Origin: Ancylostoma caninum
Taxonomy: Eukaryota > Nematoda > Chromadorea > Rhabditida > Ancylostomatidae
NCBI GenBank assembly: GCA_037903475.1
Contig: JBAJFG010000479.1
Span: forward strand, 1,784,501 to 1,848,500
Length of the DNA: 64,000 nucleotides
Direction: 5' to 3'
The notes below the pieces were generated by a model. It saw nothing but the letters and a program-made list of their open reading frames with translations, was not told where the DNA came from and made no database searches. The position numbers and the translations under genes were made by a program. Below are positions 1 to 10,984 of the stretch, one piece after another; position 1 is the stretch's first letter; each line of letters opens with the position of its first letter.

Positions 1-164
1 CAGCGGATAACCGTCCCCTATCTCCATAACGATATGCATCTTTAATTAAAGCCAAAATTACCTTGTCTAAAGCTGCTATATCGCTTCTGTGCTGTCCTTG
101 CAGCAGTAAACGTTCCTCGCCTTACGCCATATCTGATGAACAATCGAAGCTGAACCGTAGACGG

Positions 165-634
165 TACAATACCCGCACTAAGTTTATTAAAAATGAACGT
201 TCAGAACGCGGATTTGCGTTCTTTTCGTTCCAGGGCGATAACTCATCGTAACAAAGCGATTCACACACCAAATCAGGGGTCAGATGCAGAAGTGGAGTGG
301 GCTAGCATATTTCATGGAACCAGCACTAAATTTCGATTTTGAACATTGAAATTCCAGAGTCATTTATAGAGTTCGGATCATGCCGCGCATCAAAGTATGT
401 CGCGCGCCATGTGCGGCAAGGCCGCGGCAGGATTAAAAACTGGCGAATTTCGTTGTTGAAAATCAGAATTTAGGGCTGATTTCATGAAATATGGTAGCCC
501 ACCCCATTGCCGTTTTTGACCCCTGGTTTGGTCTGTGAATCGCTTTGTTACGATGAGCTATAACCCTGGAACGAAAATAACGCAAATCCGCGTTCTATAT
601 GTTCATTTTTAACAAACTTAGTGCGGGTACTGTA
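165..634. mobile_element. Fold-back MITE with TA flanks, about 470 bp
   Basis: The two ends are inverted copies. The left arm begins TACAATACCCGCACTAAG and the right arm ends CTTAGTGCGGGTACTGTA. The arms continue inward for well over 150 bases, including a shared ATCAGGGGTCA/TGACCCCTGGT stretch and a CATATTTCATG/CATGAAATATG stretch. TA at both outer edges fits a Tc1/mariner-type target duplication. No transposase is present, so the element is non-autonomous. Boundaries are good to a few bases. Confidence 0.75.
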
Positions 635-1089
635 GCGAAGGGGTTCATTTTTGTCCACATGGAGGGTTACATACCATGTGGTAGAAAACAACATGAAGCG
701 AGAATTGAGAAGAGATAATAACATGGTAGGGAGCAAATCAAGAGTCACAAAATGGGCAATGACGTCAAATCAGGCAAAGTTGAAAAAACAAATAGAAAAA
801 ACCGCACGAACTTATTTCCTAACTTGTTGCCATTGTAATCCACAGCTACTGGAAATCCTCTTCATATGAGAATATGAAAAACGATTCTTAGGTGGGATTG
901 TGGCTCTGGACTCTTTGAAATTGGTGATCTCCGCTGGTGCTATAGGATTAGAAACAAACATCATTTCGAGTGCTTTTGCCTCAGGAAGTGTTTATTTGCC
1001 ACACTTTTTTTCCTTTTCAAAGCGCAAATTTTTTGTGGAAAGTCCGACTCATTTTTCTCCATAATATATTCGACTGTCGACGAATTAAA

Positions 1090-1965
1090 GCTTGTCTGGT
1101 GAAATTGACCATATCCTACAACACCAGTCATAATTCTTGTCCCAAAATCCGTTTCCGACGAATTAATTCGCCGAAAACCGTTGAAACAACAAAACAATTG
1201 TTTGGAGGTAAACCTCTCGATCTTCTGATTCCAAATATCTACATGTAAAAGTTTTTCAAGACCAATCCAACGAAAACAAAATAACCCCTTCTAATTATGT
1301 ACTTTGTGGGCACATTGACTGGAGGTGACTCCAGTCAATTTTAAGTTGGCATGCAATTCTTGTAAATAAACTTCAACCCCTCACGTAGGGTATAATCGGC
1401 GCTTTCTTCAGTTTTAGCGAAAATACATAGTTTGTAACGTTAAAGCAATGGAATGCATGTGGCCTATGACAAATCGACTATAGATCATCAGAAGAATATT
1501 GTTCGAATGGTGACTATACACTACTAGCACCACCGGCCAGTGTAACATACAAGTTGCACGCCTCTCAATTTGAGTTGCGGTGCAATTTTTTTTTCAAATT
1601 TCAACCCTCATCAGAGCAAGTTCTAAGGCAGAGCATTCACTTGAAATTGAACCATTGTTACAGTGAAATTTACTCCGGCGGTTGCTTTGCTCATGTTTGA
1701 GGAAAAATATTTCCAACCCTTTTTAATCGAATGTGAAAATGGACAAAATCTATAAACTGACATGGTTTTTGCTCCGCCTATTTGACCTCGAGCAGAATTT
1801 TCATACAGATATTTCGAATCAGAACATCGAGGGGTTTCGATTGGTACCTTCAATTTCGTCCACTCCCAGAGATTTCGACGGTTTTCGATGGGTTAATCCG
1901 TCGGAAACGGATCTTAAGACAAGAATTATGATTGGTATTGTAGTCGGAAAGACGAAAGATTAATA
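1090..1965. repeat. Large imperfect inverted repeat
   Basis: Sequence at about 1105-1190 (containing CATAATTCTTGTCCCAAAATCC) returns inverted at about 1870-1955, and 1217-1250 (CTCGATCTTCTGATTCC) returns inverted at 1797-1835. The order of the blocks makes one long fold-back with a loop of several hundred bases. The arms have diverged, so the insertion is probably old. No coding potential was seen in the loop. Confidence 0.65.
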
Positions 1966-2685
1966 GGTTACGATTCGAACAGTATTTCTTAAAATCTTTC
2001 CTATAGCCTGCATCTTCATTTTTGTAGACTCTCATTAGCGACAGCAAAAGGCTGTGGAAAGAACACGAACCTATGGTGCTGGGACTTATGTAATGTCAAC
2101 GAAGCAAAGCAACTATACTTAGCGTAATCGGTCATCTATAAACTATATAGTATCAAAAGACGCCTGAGCTGAAAGTTGGTTTGCTAACCTTGTTTCATTT
2201 GGTTATGCGTTCATGATTTGTGACCCAGGATGGAATGACTGTGGACTTCGACGACAGTACGATCCAAACCCTGGCCAGAACGAAATCTAGAGATCTTCAC
2301 GCAAGAACCACAATCATTGTCGCGTTTACTCATATGAAGAGAGGGTGAAACCGGTAATTTTCACTATGGAAATGAAAATTTTGCTTGTTTTGTTCTGCCT
2401 GGTTGTGCATTCATGAGTCCTGCCCAGAAAATAGTAGTGGTCAAGGTCCGCTCGCATTCTCTGCACAATTCGAGCAGGTTAAATGAGAAAACGAGAGATT
2501 TAGAGCGATGATAACCATGAAGCATGTGCTTGCGGGTTTAGTAGAAAGAGTAGTTTAACCAGTATGGTCTTGTTGTTAGGGTTGTTTTGTGAAAGTTCAT
2601 GTGTGACAGCTTTCATATGTAATTCACTGGTTTGTGTCCAGCGATATAAAAAAAAATTGCACTTCATTTATTAGGCTGATACAGA

Positions 2686-2753
2686 ATAAATGTCGCTTTT
2701 TGGACGATTACCCCTTACGGCGATTTTAGGGTAATCGTCCAAAAGCGACATTT
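2686..2753. repeat. Short near-perfect hairpin
   Basis: AAATGTCGCTTTTTGGACGA at about 2688 is mirrored by TCGTCCAAAAGCGACATTT ending near 2752, with a short spacer containing TTACGGCGATTTTA. The stem is about 27 bases with one length difference in the T run. It looks like a very short MITE or a cruciform-forming sequence. Confidence 0.7.
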
Positions 2754-2859
2754 AGCCTCGATAACATCACTACTAAACAAATCAAAAACTATTACAATCC
2801 GTAGATCTTTACCAAAACCATACACACTACTATGACCCCAGTGGGGCTGTAAGGGAGAG

Positions 2860-3060
2860 GGAGCGGGCCCTCGAATGGGCCGCTTGATTTTCGCAATTGC
2901 TTTATAAAATAGATAAAAAATGTTGCATAGGCTTATTTCCTGTTATTTTCATTATTTTCCTAAATATTTGTTATTGGTTATTTAATACTAAAATTAATAT
3001 TCTAAGTAATTTTTATTACTTCATCTGGGTCCACGGATTGGCGGAGTTGCCACCTTTTTT
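2860..3060 (+). repeat. Dispersed repeat, copy 1 (second copy near 62780-63000)
   Basis: The AT-rich stretch ending in TGGCGGAGTTGCCACCTTTT matches, with divergence, the reverse complement of about 62780-63000. That copy carries the same GGCGGAGTTGCCAC end, the same TAATTTT..TTACTT interior and the same TTTAAATTGCTTTGT..AATA start. This is an interspersed element; its class is not recognised. Confidence 0.55.
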
Positions 3061-3285
3061 TGCAAGTCCCCCACAGATATTGCGTCTACTGGCTTCCCCG
3101 TACAATGAAAACCCTTGTTTTGGGTATTAATTCTTGCTAGCCGTTTTCTGAATCCTTCTGTCTGGGCGGTCGTATCCCCAGCACAAGCTGTGAAGATGCT
3201 CCAAGAAATGGTAGATTGCTGGAGAAGGTGCTCGGAATGTAGAGGTCCGTGCAAAATTATCTGGCTCAATCTCTTCACTTTGTAG

Positions 3286-4010
3286 AGTATCTCCAGACTT
3301 CGCCAACGATCGTGGCGATCGCCACTACAGCCGGCTGTCGTCGCTGTCGCCACTGTAATGAATACTTTTAATTTCCTCTGCTTTTAGGCGTTAGCTAAAC
3401 TATCGATACTGTAAACAACCGCTTAAGCACGGTGTGCGGGACTCCTAATTTATGGACCGACCGGAATACAAAGAAGGAATGGTAAAGTGCAAGAAGCAGT
3501 AGCCGCAGTGGCGGCTCTTGCTCCATGATGTGATCCTTTACCTTTCGATTCTGCTGTCCTCTTTCTATAATTCGCCTTTGCTTGTAGTGCCTCGCTTATG
3601 TATTACACAATAAAGCATTCTAACGGTAACATGTGGTAAACCTTCCAAACCATTCTCTCTCTCGTCTCTCACTTTTTCTCGCTAAGGTTCGGGAAGAAAA
3701 GCCGATACTCATATTTGGGAAAGAACTCGCAACCCGAACCTTACACCACCATCGCCGGCGATCGCCATATGGATGAAGTGAATTAGGAGACTTCAGACGT
3801 GAGAGAGATAATAACCGATGCGGCTTTGCGATCGATACGCATCGTTCTCACTATCGCTATCATTCACATCCCCACTTCATTTTGGGCACATCTTCGAGAG
3901 TACGGGCGAGGAGCTACGTTTGGCACCGATCCATGGCGATATAGCGTGGCGAACGATACGCATCAGTTCCACCTCAGCTCTTCTCTGAACTTTCGTATCA
4001 CGGTGGACCC
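3286..4010. repeat. Dispersed GC-rich repeat, copy A
   Basis: Blocks here recur at about 12565-12920 and in part at 5255-5320. Shared segments include ATCGTGGCGATCGCCAC, CAGCCGGCTGTCGT, CATTCACATC followed by TTCATTTTG, and GGCACCGATCCATGGCGAT. The copies differ by substitutions and by an insertion of about 370 bases in this copy. This is an interspersed repeat of unknown class without an intact ORF. Confidence 0.6.
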
Positions 4011-4029
4011 ACTGTTATCCTATGGTTAA

Positions 4030-4240
4030 TGTTCGGCACGTCAACCATGGGCAAACAGTGCGGCCGCAACGGGCTATTCGTGGGGCCACTCTGGGCTAAC
4101 TGGGGGATTCATGAGAGGGAACTGTGGGATTTCCGTGGAGAAACTGGGGTATTTCCAGGGATTTTCCAGGGTTTAATCGTGGTATTTCCGAGGGTTAATC
4201 AGGGCACTTCCAGGGGTTAATCGGGGTAATTCGACGAGTC
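4030..4240 (+). repeat. Degenerate G-rich direct repeats
   Basis: Irregular repeats of the type TTCCAGGGnTTAATCGGGG follow one another, with G runs of three to five spaced by 8 to 12 bases on the + strand. Such spacing could support G-quadruplex structure, which is an inference. No exon was seen. Confidence 0.55.
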
Positions 4241-4884
4241 AGGCGAGGGTCATCATGCTCTTCCGCCCACATTCTCATCGTGTCCTGATCGCCTTTTTCT
4301 GGATAAACACCACATAACAGCATAGTGGTTTATTTCCAACATATTGGCATTTAAAAAACAGTACAATCATGACTGCAACAGAACAACAGTGTTTCGCGAC
4401 TGGAGCGAAACCAAGGACTTTGCATTTCTATGTGGCCTGAATATGAGCAGGAATTTCATCCTCTTGGAACGAACATTTCGAAGGTTATCTACTCACCTAC
4501 TTGGACAGGCCTTCTTCCTCGTGAAGAAATCAGAAGGAATGTACGATATTTGAGCATTCACAAGTGTCGACTCAATTACTCCTCTTCTAACAGTTAGTTA
4601 CGATATGTGCCCACTGACTACGGCAAAGAATACCTAAAAGAGCTAGTACTGAAGTAAGCACTGAAACAAAATCCTCATTTCATCAAGGAGAGTTCGCACC
4701 ATACTTTTGCTACAATCGTTCACGCCGTTTGTCGTGCCGGAGTCTCAGAGTTAGTAGAAGTCTAGAGGAACACACCACAAGCGGGAGCGGAATCAGATGA
4801 ATGGATTGGAACCAGCAAACACAATAAATGATGATGTTTTCATCAAATACCTATGTCATTCTGCAAACACACTCCCGCTGGGCC

Positions 4885-5250
4885 GGTCTTTAGATGAGGT
4901 AAAGGTGGGCGAATGGTGGGCCTTGATGATTAAAATGGGGAGTAAGGCGGAATTGGGATAGGTGGGATAACGGTGGGCAAATGGTGGGCAAGAGGTGGTT
5001 CAACCGTGGAAAAAACAGAATTGTGGGCTAATAGTGGGCAAAGGGTGGGCAAACGGAGATTCCACCATGGATTCTCAGAGCACGGTGGGCCCACCGTGGG
5101 GGAAAGGGAGGGGCGCACCGTGGGACTGATGACAGTGGTGGGCTAACGGTGGGATAAGTGGGGGCGGACATCATAATCGGGGGATATCCGGGGGATAACT
5201 GGAGGGTAACGGTGGGCCCACCGTCGGTTGGGGGCCCACCGTGGTACAAA
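4885..5250 (+). repeat. GGTGGGC-rich degenerate minisatellite
   Basis: The motif GGTGGGC/AATGGTGGGCAA recurs more than fifteen times in about 360 bases, nearly all on the + strand. It includes paired forms such as GGTGGGCCCACCGTGGG that are also palindromic. Strong strand asymmetry and dense G-triplets are visible. The block may share its origin with the G-rich block at 4030-4240. Confidence 0.65.
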
Positions 5251-5770
5251 AGTTCAGAATTCTATCACCGGTTCATTTTCATTCATTTTGAACTGGCGAA
5301 GTCTGGGGATACTCGTAGCGCTAGTGGACCTGTCGTAGAACTTATCGATCTACTTACTGGATAACAGCGTATAGGAAGTAGATCGCTGAAGTCAAAGATC
5401 CGATAACACAGCTTAGGTCTTGAGAGTTGAACGATGTACTATGTAATTTGGTGGCGATTCATCACATCCACACACGAGTGCATGTACAATTCCATGCGCC
5501 AATCGCTAATTGACCATGAGTCGAGAAATTGTTGCTGGAGCGCGCAATATAACGAGTACTATCGTTGCTTTGAGAATTGGCCCAGTACAAGTGCAGCGCT
5601 TGGATTTTGTTTCTTTCTTTATCACTGTAATTTCGTATCCCTGGTGTCATGTTCAATTTGCCCCACAAAACGTGTAGTTTCAGTACGATTAGAGGGTTTG
5701 ATTTGAGTGGTCTCTCGATCCGTTCTTACCAACTTCGATTGTTTCTTTCAAAGTATCAGTTTTTTTTTTC

Positions 5771-5780
5771 TCAGGTCTCA
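5771..5780 (+). promoter_or_regulatory. Probable spliced-leader acceptor for Gemin8
   Basis: A run of T ending TTTTCTCAG|GTCTCAG lies 20 to 26 bases before the ATG at 5800, and no upstream exon can be joined to it. This is the usual arrangement of an SL1 trans-splice acceptor in nematodes. Either AG could be used. Confidence 0.55.
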
Positions 5781-5799
5781 GCAAATTGCTTAAAAATCC

Positions 5800-7375
5800 A
5801 TGGAAATATATTACAATCAAGAATGGGCTAGGGATGCACGTTACACGTCGTTCTGGGCTCACTACAGCGCTGTAGAAAAATGGAGAACCGACCATGCAAG
5901 GATGGCAGAGGTTGCATGTCGAGTAGCTAGGAACAAGAAGAAGCCAAGCCAACGAAGAAGGACCGGTGGGTGGTTTGTTAGTGGCTAATTCATAACTTAC
6001 CTTACCTGCAGTTATTTTTCCTTTCTTTTCTTTTTCTCTTGATCTGGTGTCTTCATTGGTGGTGCCCCCATAATTAGAATGGTGTCGTCTCTGTTGCTAT
6101 ATTCCTCCATCAATTTTCGGTCGAACTAAGTCTTTCACTTCCCCGAACATATTTTGCATCCAATTTATTAGTTATCTAGAGAAGGTAACAAAAAGGGAGG
6201 GAAAAACAGGGGTAACTCACACGTATAAGGGGTTCAGCTGTCCGCACCCGCTTCCAATCGCTAAAGTCTAGGATTAATCGAGAATGAGAACTGTGATCTT
6301 ACGAAATATGTGATGTGCAGGCAGTCGGAGTGCGCAATGGTGCGGTGTATGCGAGCGGATCCGGACCACTTAACTCAGTTATCCAGTTATCCACTCACAC
6401 GTATCCTTAGGTTGATGAGCATTTCTCTGGTCGCGTCTAACGAGGGCTGAAATATAATCTATTTCCGTAGTACCGGAAAGAGTGAATTTTTCATTTAAAT
6501 GCCTGTATAATTACAGAAGAAAAAATTGTGATTCATCCTCATCTAATTTCAGCTCCTCGTTATGCCAATACTTCAACAGCAAGGCGACCAAAAAGAGTGT
6601 CAGTGAATATAGAAGCCGAAATGGAAGTTGTTCCTGAACAGAATATGGTGCACAGGCAAACGTCAGGTATAGCTCTGCAGTGATTCTTCATTTGTTTTGC
6701 ATGATTTGCTGGATTTTTTTCCTTTAAATTTTGATTATGTTGGCGTAGTTTTCAAGGTTAGCCTCATTTGTCCTTCATTTTAGTGTCTGTTGAGGTAGAA
6801 GAAATGTCTGAGGAAATGGTGGCATTCTTTAGGAAAACGATAGAGCATCGGAAATCTCGTAGGTTTTTCTCCTATTCTTTTCTTTTCCTCAAACTTTCAT
6901 TTTTGCTTCAGGAGCTGCAGAAAAAGCAGAGAAGCAGCGGCTTGAGGCGGAACAACGTGGTACGGAAGAAGAGCATTGGATACGGTTAAATGACGACGAC
7001 TATGTGTTGGCCGATAAGAGTGAGTTTCTTCTCTAAAAGTTTCTGTACTACAAGACATCTTGAGGGATGATTGGGACACGTTACCTTGTTTCCCCTCAAA
7101 AATCGTAAGTCGAAGTGGTTCCGGTTTTCGGTTACGATTCTTCCCTTGTATTTTTGTTGTTGATTTCAGTCGGAGTTTATGGAATAGAGAAACGTACCTT
7201 TGCCACTCCCGATGAGGCATCGAAGATCCAGTCAAGGCGAGAAAATGCAAGAAAAATGTACGGATCAGCCGCTGAGCGCATTCTGGCTATGGAAACACTA
7301 GTAGACATGCGGTTCGAGCAAGAGTACGCGAAGAAACGACCTCCTTTGTGGCCGAACATTCCGCTTAAGTTGTGA
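5800..7375 (+). CDS. GEMIN8: Gemin8-like SMN-complex subunit
   Basis: Five exons, 5800-5965, 6553-6666, 6784-6858, 6912-7019 and 7170-7375, join in frame through GT..AG introns to give 222 residues. Human GEMIN8 is about 240. Three conserved blocks of the family are visible: the N-terminal YYNQEW (residues 4-9) with FWAHY just after; a central block EEMVAFFRKTIEHRKSR; and the C-terminal RKMYGSAAERILAMETLVD followed by the closing WPNIPLKL (human ends WPVIPLKF). In animals Gemin8 links SMN to Gemin6/7 and helps load Sm proteins on snRNAs. The ATG at 5800 was chosen because it lies just after a likely trans-splice acceptor and begins the conserved block. It is the first gene of a probable operon with the RPA43 homologue. 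The family assignment rests on motif recognition and is strong for the C-terminus. Confidence 0.85.
6215..6404. repeat. Insert flanked by 12-bp direct repeats in Gemin8 intron 1
   Basis: ACTCACACGTAT occurs at 6215-6226 and again at 6393-6404, flanking 166 bases. The repeats could be a target-site duplication of an inserted element, but no terminal inverted repeat was recognised inside. Confidence 0.4.
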
Positions 7376-7600
7376 ATTGTCTAGTCTGCCTTTGTGAATA
7401 CTACCATGCTCACGCTTTTCCTTATATTGTACATATCGGTGTTGTTGACGTTGTTTCTAACGTTTTACTGTCTATAAGGTATGAATAAAGCCCTTCCTTA
7501 CAAGACGATGGTTGCGTAATATCGAAGTCATAATCTGCAGACTCTGTATTTGAATACTGTTGAATTTACGCATATCACTGCTTCCTTTATGCATTTGCAG
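7376..7600 (+). promoter_or_regulatory. Intercistronic region of a two-gene operon
   Basis: The Gemin8 stop codon ends at 7375. AATAAA lies at 7484-7489 and would direct 3' end formation. A T-rich stretch ending CATTTGCAG abuts the ATG of the next gene at 7601, leaving about 111 bases between the poly(A) signal and the downstream acceptor. This matches the usual distance of roughly 100 bases for SL2-type operons. The acceptor touching the ATG means the second mRNA would have almost no 5' leader apart from the spliced leader. Confidence 0.75.
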
Positions 7601-10600
7601 ATGGGAAAGAAAAGAGCTCGTGAGGCAGAAGAGGAGGAAATGGAACACCTCGCGCGGAAAAAAGTAAAAATTGTGAGAGAAAAGACTGCTTCTTACATGT
7701 TCAACTGTTCCTGACTAGTTTTTTTTTTGGAGTTGACTAATGTGGTAGATGCACCTGTTTCAGTTTTCATTTCTAAGAATTCCAGGAGATTCCCAGTGAT
7801 GTGAATGAAGAAGCAGAGGTGGTGATACAAGAAGAAAAACCTAGCAAAAAGAAACACAAAAAGGATAAGAAGAAACGAGAAGAGCGCATAAAACGGGAGA
7901 ATGTGGAGGAATTCGGAAAAGAGGTGCGGTGATTTTTTTGTACAACATGTACAAGTTATTCAACTCATTGGGGTATAACCTCTATAATAGATGTGATGTT
8001 GATCGTATTGAATTTGTCTTGGTAATGCTCTTTTTCCCTCTTGAAAGAAAGAGTTACACCTACTAGTTGTTCTAACGAGAAATTAGTGAAATTTTATTAG
8101 CTTTTCATCTGTTGTGTGCAGGTCTCACAGTTCTTTCCTACTTTTTGATTATATTGCCAGCGGACGTCTCTTTTAGCTTAATTTTGGTCGTTTTCAAGCG
8201 ACTATGTTACAAAGAAGGAAACAGGAGTTGTCGAAGCTCGGTTCTGCTAGATCTTTACTTTTTAGTCTGAGGAGGCTACCCCGCACGTTAAGAAGGAGTA
8301 TAGAAAGAAGGCGAGAGGGATGGATTTGTCTCGAACCGTAAGTTTCCAATGCCTGCATGGTTAAATTCATGAAATTTTCGGAATGCCGACTGTTAAAGGC
8401 AGTATGTCACTTCTTTTCGTGAGTTGTAGATGTCAACAGGCTCCAGACCTCCTCGTCACGTTGATTCCAGTGATGTACGTCGAAACGCATAAAAGTGACG
8501 AAAACCCCCGAGGGTCTAAAGTGCAGCTCATAAGCCACTTGGGCAGAGCGACCAGCGTGGGTGCTAGCAGTCCGCGAGGCTGCAGCGTTGGCCAGCACGT
8601 CTTGACGTGTCCGATCGATGAGATCAACGGCTTCACGCGTCCACTCGGCACGACTTGTTCCAAATCTCACCCAAAAAATGTTGGAAAAACAAGTTCAAAG
8701 ATCGTTTTGTAGCATTTTGGGTATACCGCTGGATTCAATGCATCGAGGAGATTCAGAATCTGCTAAAAGCTCAAATATGAAAATGAGGTGGTTCACTGCC
8801 TTGAAGCGCATTCTCTTGCAAAGTGATGTGGTGCATATTGTTGCTTTACTAATCTTGCACTTGCATGTTATAGCGTGAAATACTGGATTTCGAGGAAGCG
8901 AAAAGGTTAATACTGACGAATAAGAAGTGTGGTCTGAAGGTTTGTTGGATTTTCGTTTGCTTTTCTTTGTTGCTCTTCCTTTTTTTTTTCTTGATTTCCC
9001 ATTTCTTGGTCTCTCTCTTATCTCTTGGTTATATAATGAAGTAAATAAAGGCACTGCGAGAGAAACGGCACGTCACCCTGCCTTACCATCTGATTGGAGG
9101 AAATGTGGCCAAGTCATGCGAGTTCATTGCGAAAATGACTGTTGGGAAGTATCGAACGAAGTAGGTGCACCGCATTAATGTCAGAAATCGGCGAGATTTT
9201 GGAAAAGATGCGGTTTTGCAGGGTTGGTGGAGTGGTCGTGTCAATTGGCTCAGTGCGTTTCGCCTCTCTCCCACGCGTCATCGATGACCAAAATGTGTTT
9301 CATATGGATATTTTCGTGACACAAGCTGTTTTTAGGTTCGTTCTTAACGTTTTGTTGGTATTTAACATTTTAGCAAAAAGATTCTCGTATGTTTGATTAG
9401 GTACGGTACATTTTGAAGGACTGGGACCTATAAACCGATAGCCGAAAAAGTGCTGATAGCGTGAACATAACTGTGATTCTGCTTATTCTTTTCATTTTTT
9501 TTTTTTCGCGGATTTAGTGATGTTCCATAATCAGGGTTGAGTCGCTCTGATTTTATTTTTAATTCTTCGTCTTTATACGGAAGTTTTTGGGAGCTTTCAT
9601 GACCTAATAAAATGCTTTCACCATTAAACTAAGCTCATATCTGAAGTACTTCAGTACCGGTTCCTAGAAACTCACTCCAGATTGGTATTTCCAACATTGT
9701 TACCTAACATTTCAGGCCTATTCCTGGACAAACATACGAAGCACGGGTTACTCATATTGCTGATGATTTTATATCTGCCCTTATTCTAGAAGCTATTGCT
9801 ATAAATATGCCAATAGATGGCAAACTACATGACAAGTTGAAAGGTGTGTCTACAGTTAACTTTGATCCTTTTTGCATTCCGAAGCTGAATTTGTCTATGG
9901 ATAACCTTAATTGCCTGGCATTTTTCAAAATCAGAATTATAAGCATCACTTTCTCCAATTAAAGGCTGTAAGAGCCGAAATCCTCGACTCCGAGCTGAGG
10001 TGCGAGTGGTGAAGTACAGACTCAGTACATCATAAATGTGAAACAAGCGCAGACAATGATGGCTTACCTGCAGAGAAACTGGAACTATCGTCGCGAACAC
10101 ACCTGGCCGTGTTCGCGCGTGGACGAGTACTCCGATGTCGGGTGTGCACGTCCCGCCACGAAACCCTGTGAATTGAACCCATTTCGTATTACCTTTACGC
10201 CAAACCACGCGCCGTAACGGCTTTAGCGCCGAGGAAAACTCGCACCGGGGCGAAATCGGCCAGGCGTGTTCGCGACGACGTTTCCGTTTTCTCTGCAGGT
10301 AAGCCATCATTGTCTGTGTTCGTTTCACATTAATGATATGCTGAGTATGTACTTCACCACCCGCAGCTCAGCTCGGATTCGAGGATTTCTGCTCTTGCTG
10401 CCTTTAATTCATTCGAATCCCATATACAATTCTGCGAATTGACTTTATTGTGTAATTTTAGCTTTGATTTCGTACTTATTTTGACTGTTATTTAATTTTT
10501 AAGGTATAACATTGGAACTGGATGACATTATCGAAGTCAAACACAACACTATCACTATAAAACGTGGTATCTGTCAGCTCAAAGGGAAATTCGTGCGGAT

Positions 10601-10802
10601 ATTGAAGAAGGGGTACGGCTATTTTTTATTAAATTGAAAATGATTCTACAATATAGATCCTAGATGCGGCAATTGTTTTTACATGCTGATGCATCAGTTC
10701 TGTTCTAGGGTTCCAAAGGCTGAAGTTTTTGGTGACCCTATTCAACCCGAGGTGAAAGTGAAAAACAAAAGAAAGACCTTTGCTTCAGATGAAGAAGAGT
10801 GA
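7601..10802 (+). CDS. POLR1F: RNA polymerase I subunit RPA43 homologue
   Basis: Eight exons, 7601-7672, 7786-7923, 8266-8337, 8874-8939, 9051-9160, 9716-9843, 10504-10612 and 10709-10802, keep one frame and give 262 residues. The first 90 residues are a Lys/Glu-rich, probably nucleolar tail (KKKHKKDKKKREER). The sequence FEEAKRLI..NKKCGLK and the basic REKRHVTLPYHL recall the start of the RPA43 core. The block PIPGQTYEARVTHIADDFI through LDDIIEVK and GICQLKGKFV has the OB-fold pattern seen in human POLR1F (PEPGQKLMGIVNKV..IRGKL). RPA43 with RPA14 forms the Pol I stalk that contacts Rrn3/TIF-IA. The acceptor of exon 5 (AATAAAG) is weak, so that boundary is less certain. The acidic C-terminus SDEEE is typical of nucleolar proteins. 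A different S1/OB-fold protein cannot be fully excluded without an alignment. Confidence 0.75.
8370..8712. other. Unusual GC-rich insert in RPA43 intron 3
   Basis: Part of the intron between 8338 and 8873 is more GC-rich than its surroundings and is open in several frames. The longest antisense frame contains REAVDLIDRTRQDV. No family was recognised and no splice structure fits, so this is most likely a fragment of an inserted repeat rather than a gene. Confidence 0.3.
9959..10407. mobile_element. Fold-back element with TTAA ends in RPA43 intron 6
   Basis: The element starts TTAAAGGCTGTAAGAGCC and ends in the inverted form GCTCTTGCTGCCTTTAA. Outer arms of about 60 bases are imperfect inverted repeats, and an inner pair (CAATGATGGCTTACCTGCAG and CTGCAGGTAAGCCATCATTG) is a perfect inverted repeat. 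TTAA at both edges would fit a piggyBac-type target site, but the terminal bases do not match the classic piggyBac ends. The 167-codon antisense ORF across it is a by-product of the palindrome. Confidence 0.7.
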
Positions 10803-10984
10803 GTGATCTCGGAATTTTAGTTGATAATGTAATGTTGTTGTGTACTGTTTGTTGTTATTGTTATCGTTGTCTTCTTAGAATATATGTTGTTACATCTTGA
10901 AGTGTAGAATATTATTGTTAGATAAATACTACAAATGTAGGATGTGCTCTTCTGTATCAAAAGTTATTCCCACATTCGAAGAAT

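Larger units (their letters stand above)
1..5769. other. Gene-free repeat-rich region
   Basis: No convincing exon chain was found here on either strand. The short ORFs have no splice context, and several lie inside fold-back repeats. The stretch holds the palindromic elements, dispersed repeats and G-rich blocks listed separately. What remains is AT-rich unique-looking sequence with no recognisable content. Confidence 0.6.

Noticed and set aside
8407..8670. Possible protein in RPA43 intron 3 (minus strand)
   Set aside because: Open in several frames and GC-rich, but no start context, splice partner or recognisable motif.
9825..10328. 167-codon minus-strand ORF
   Set aside because: It lies over the fold-back element and neighbouring exon of RPA43 on the opposite strand; composition follows the palindrome and no family is visible.
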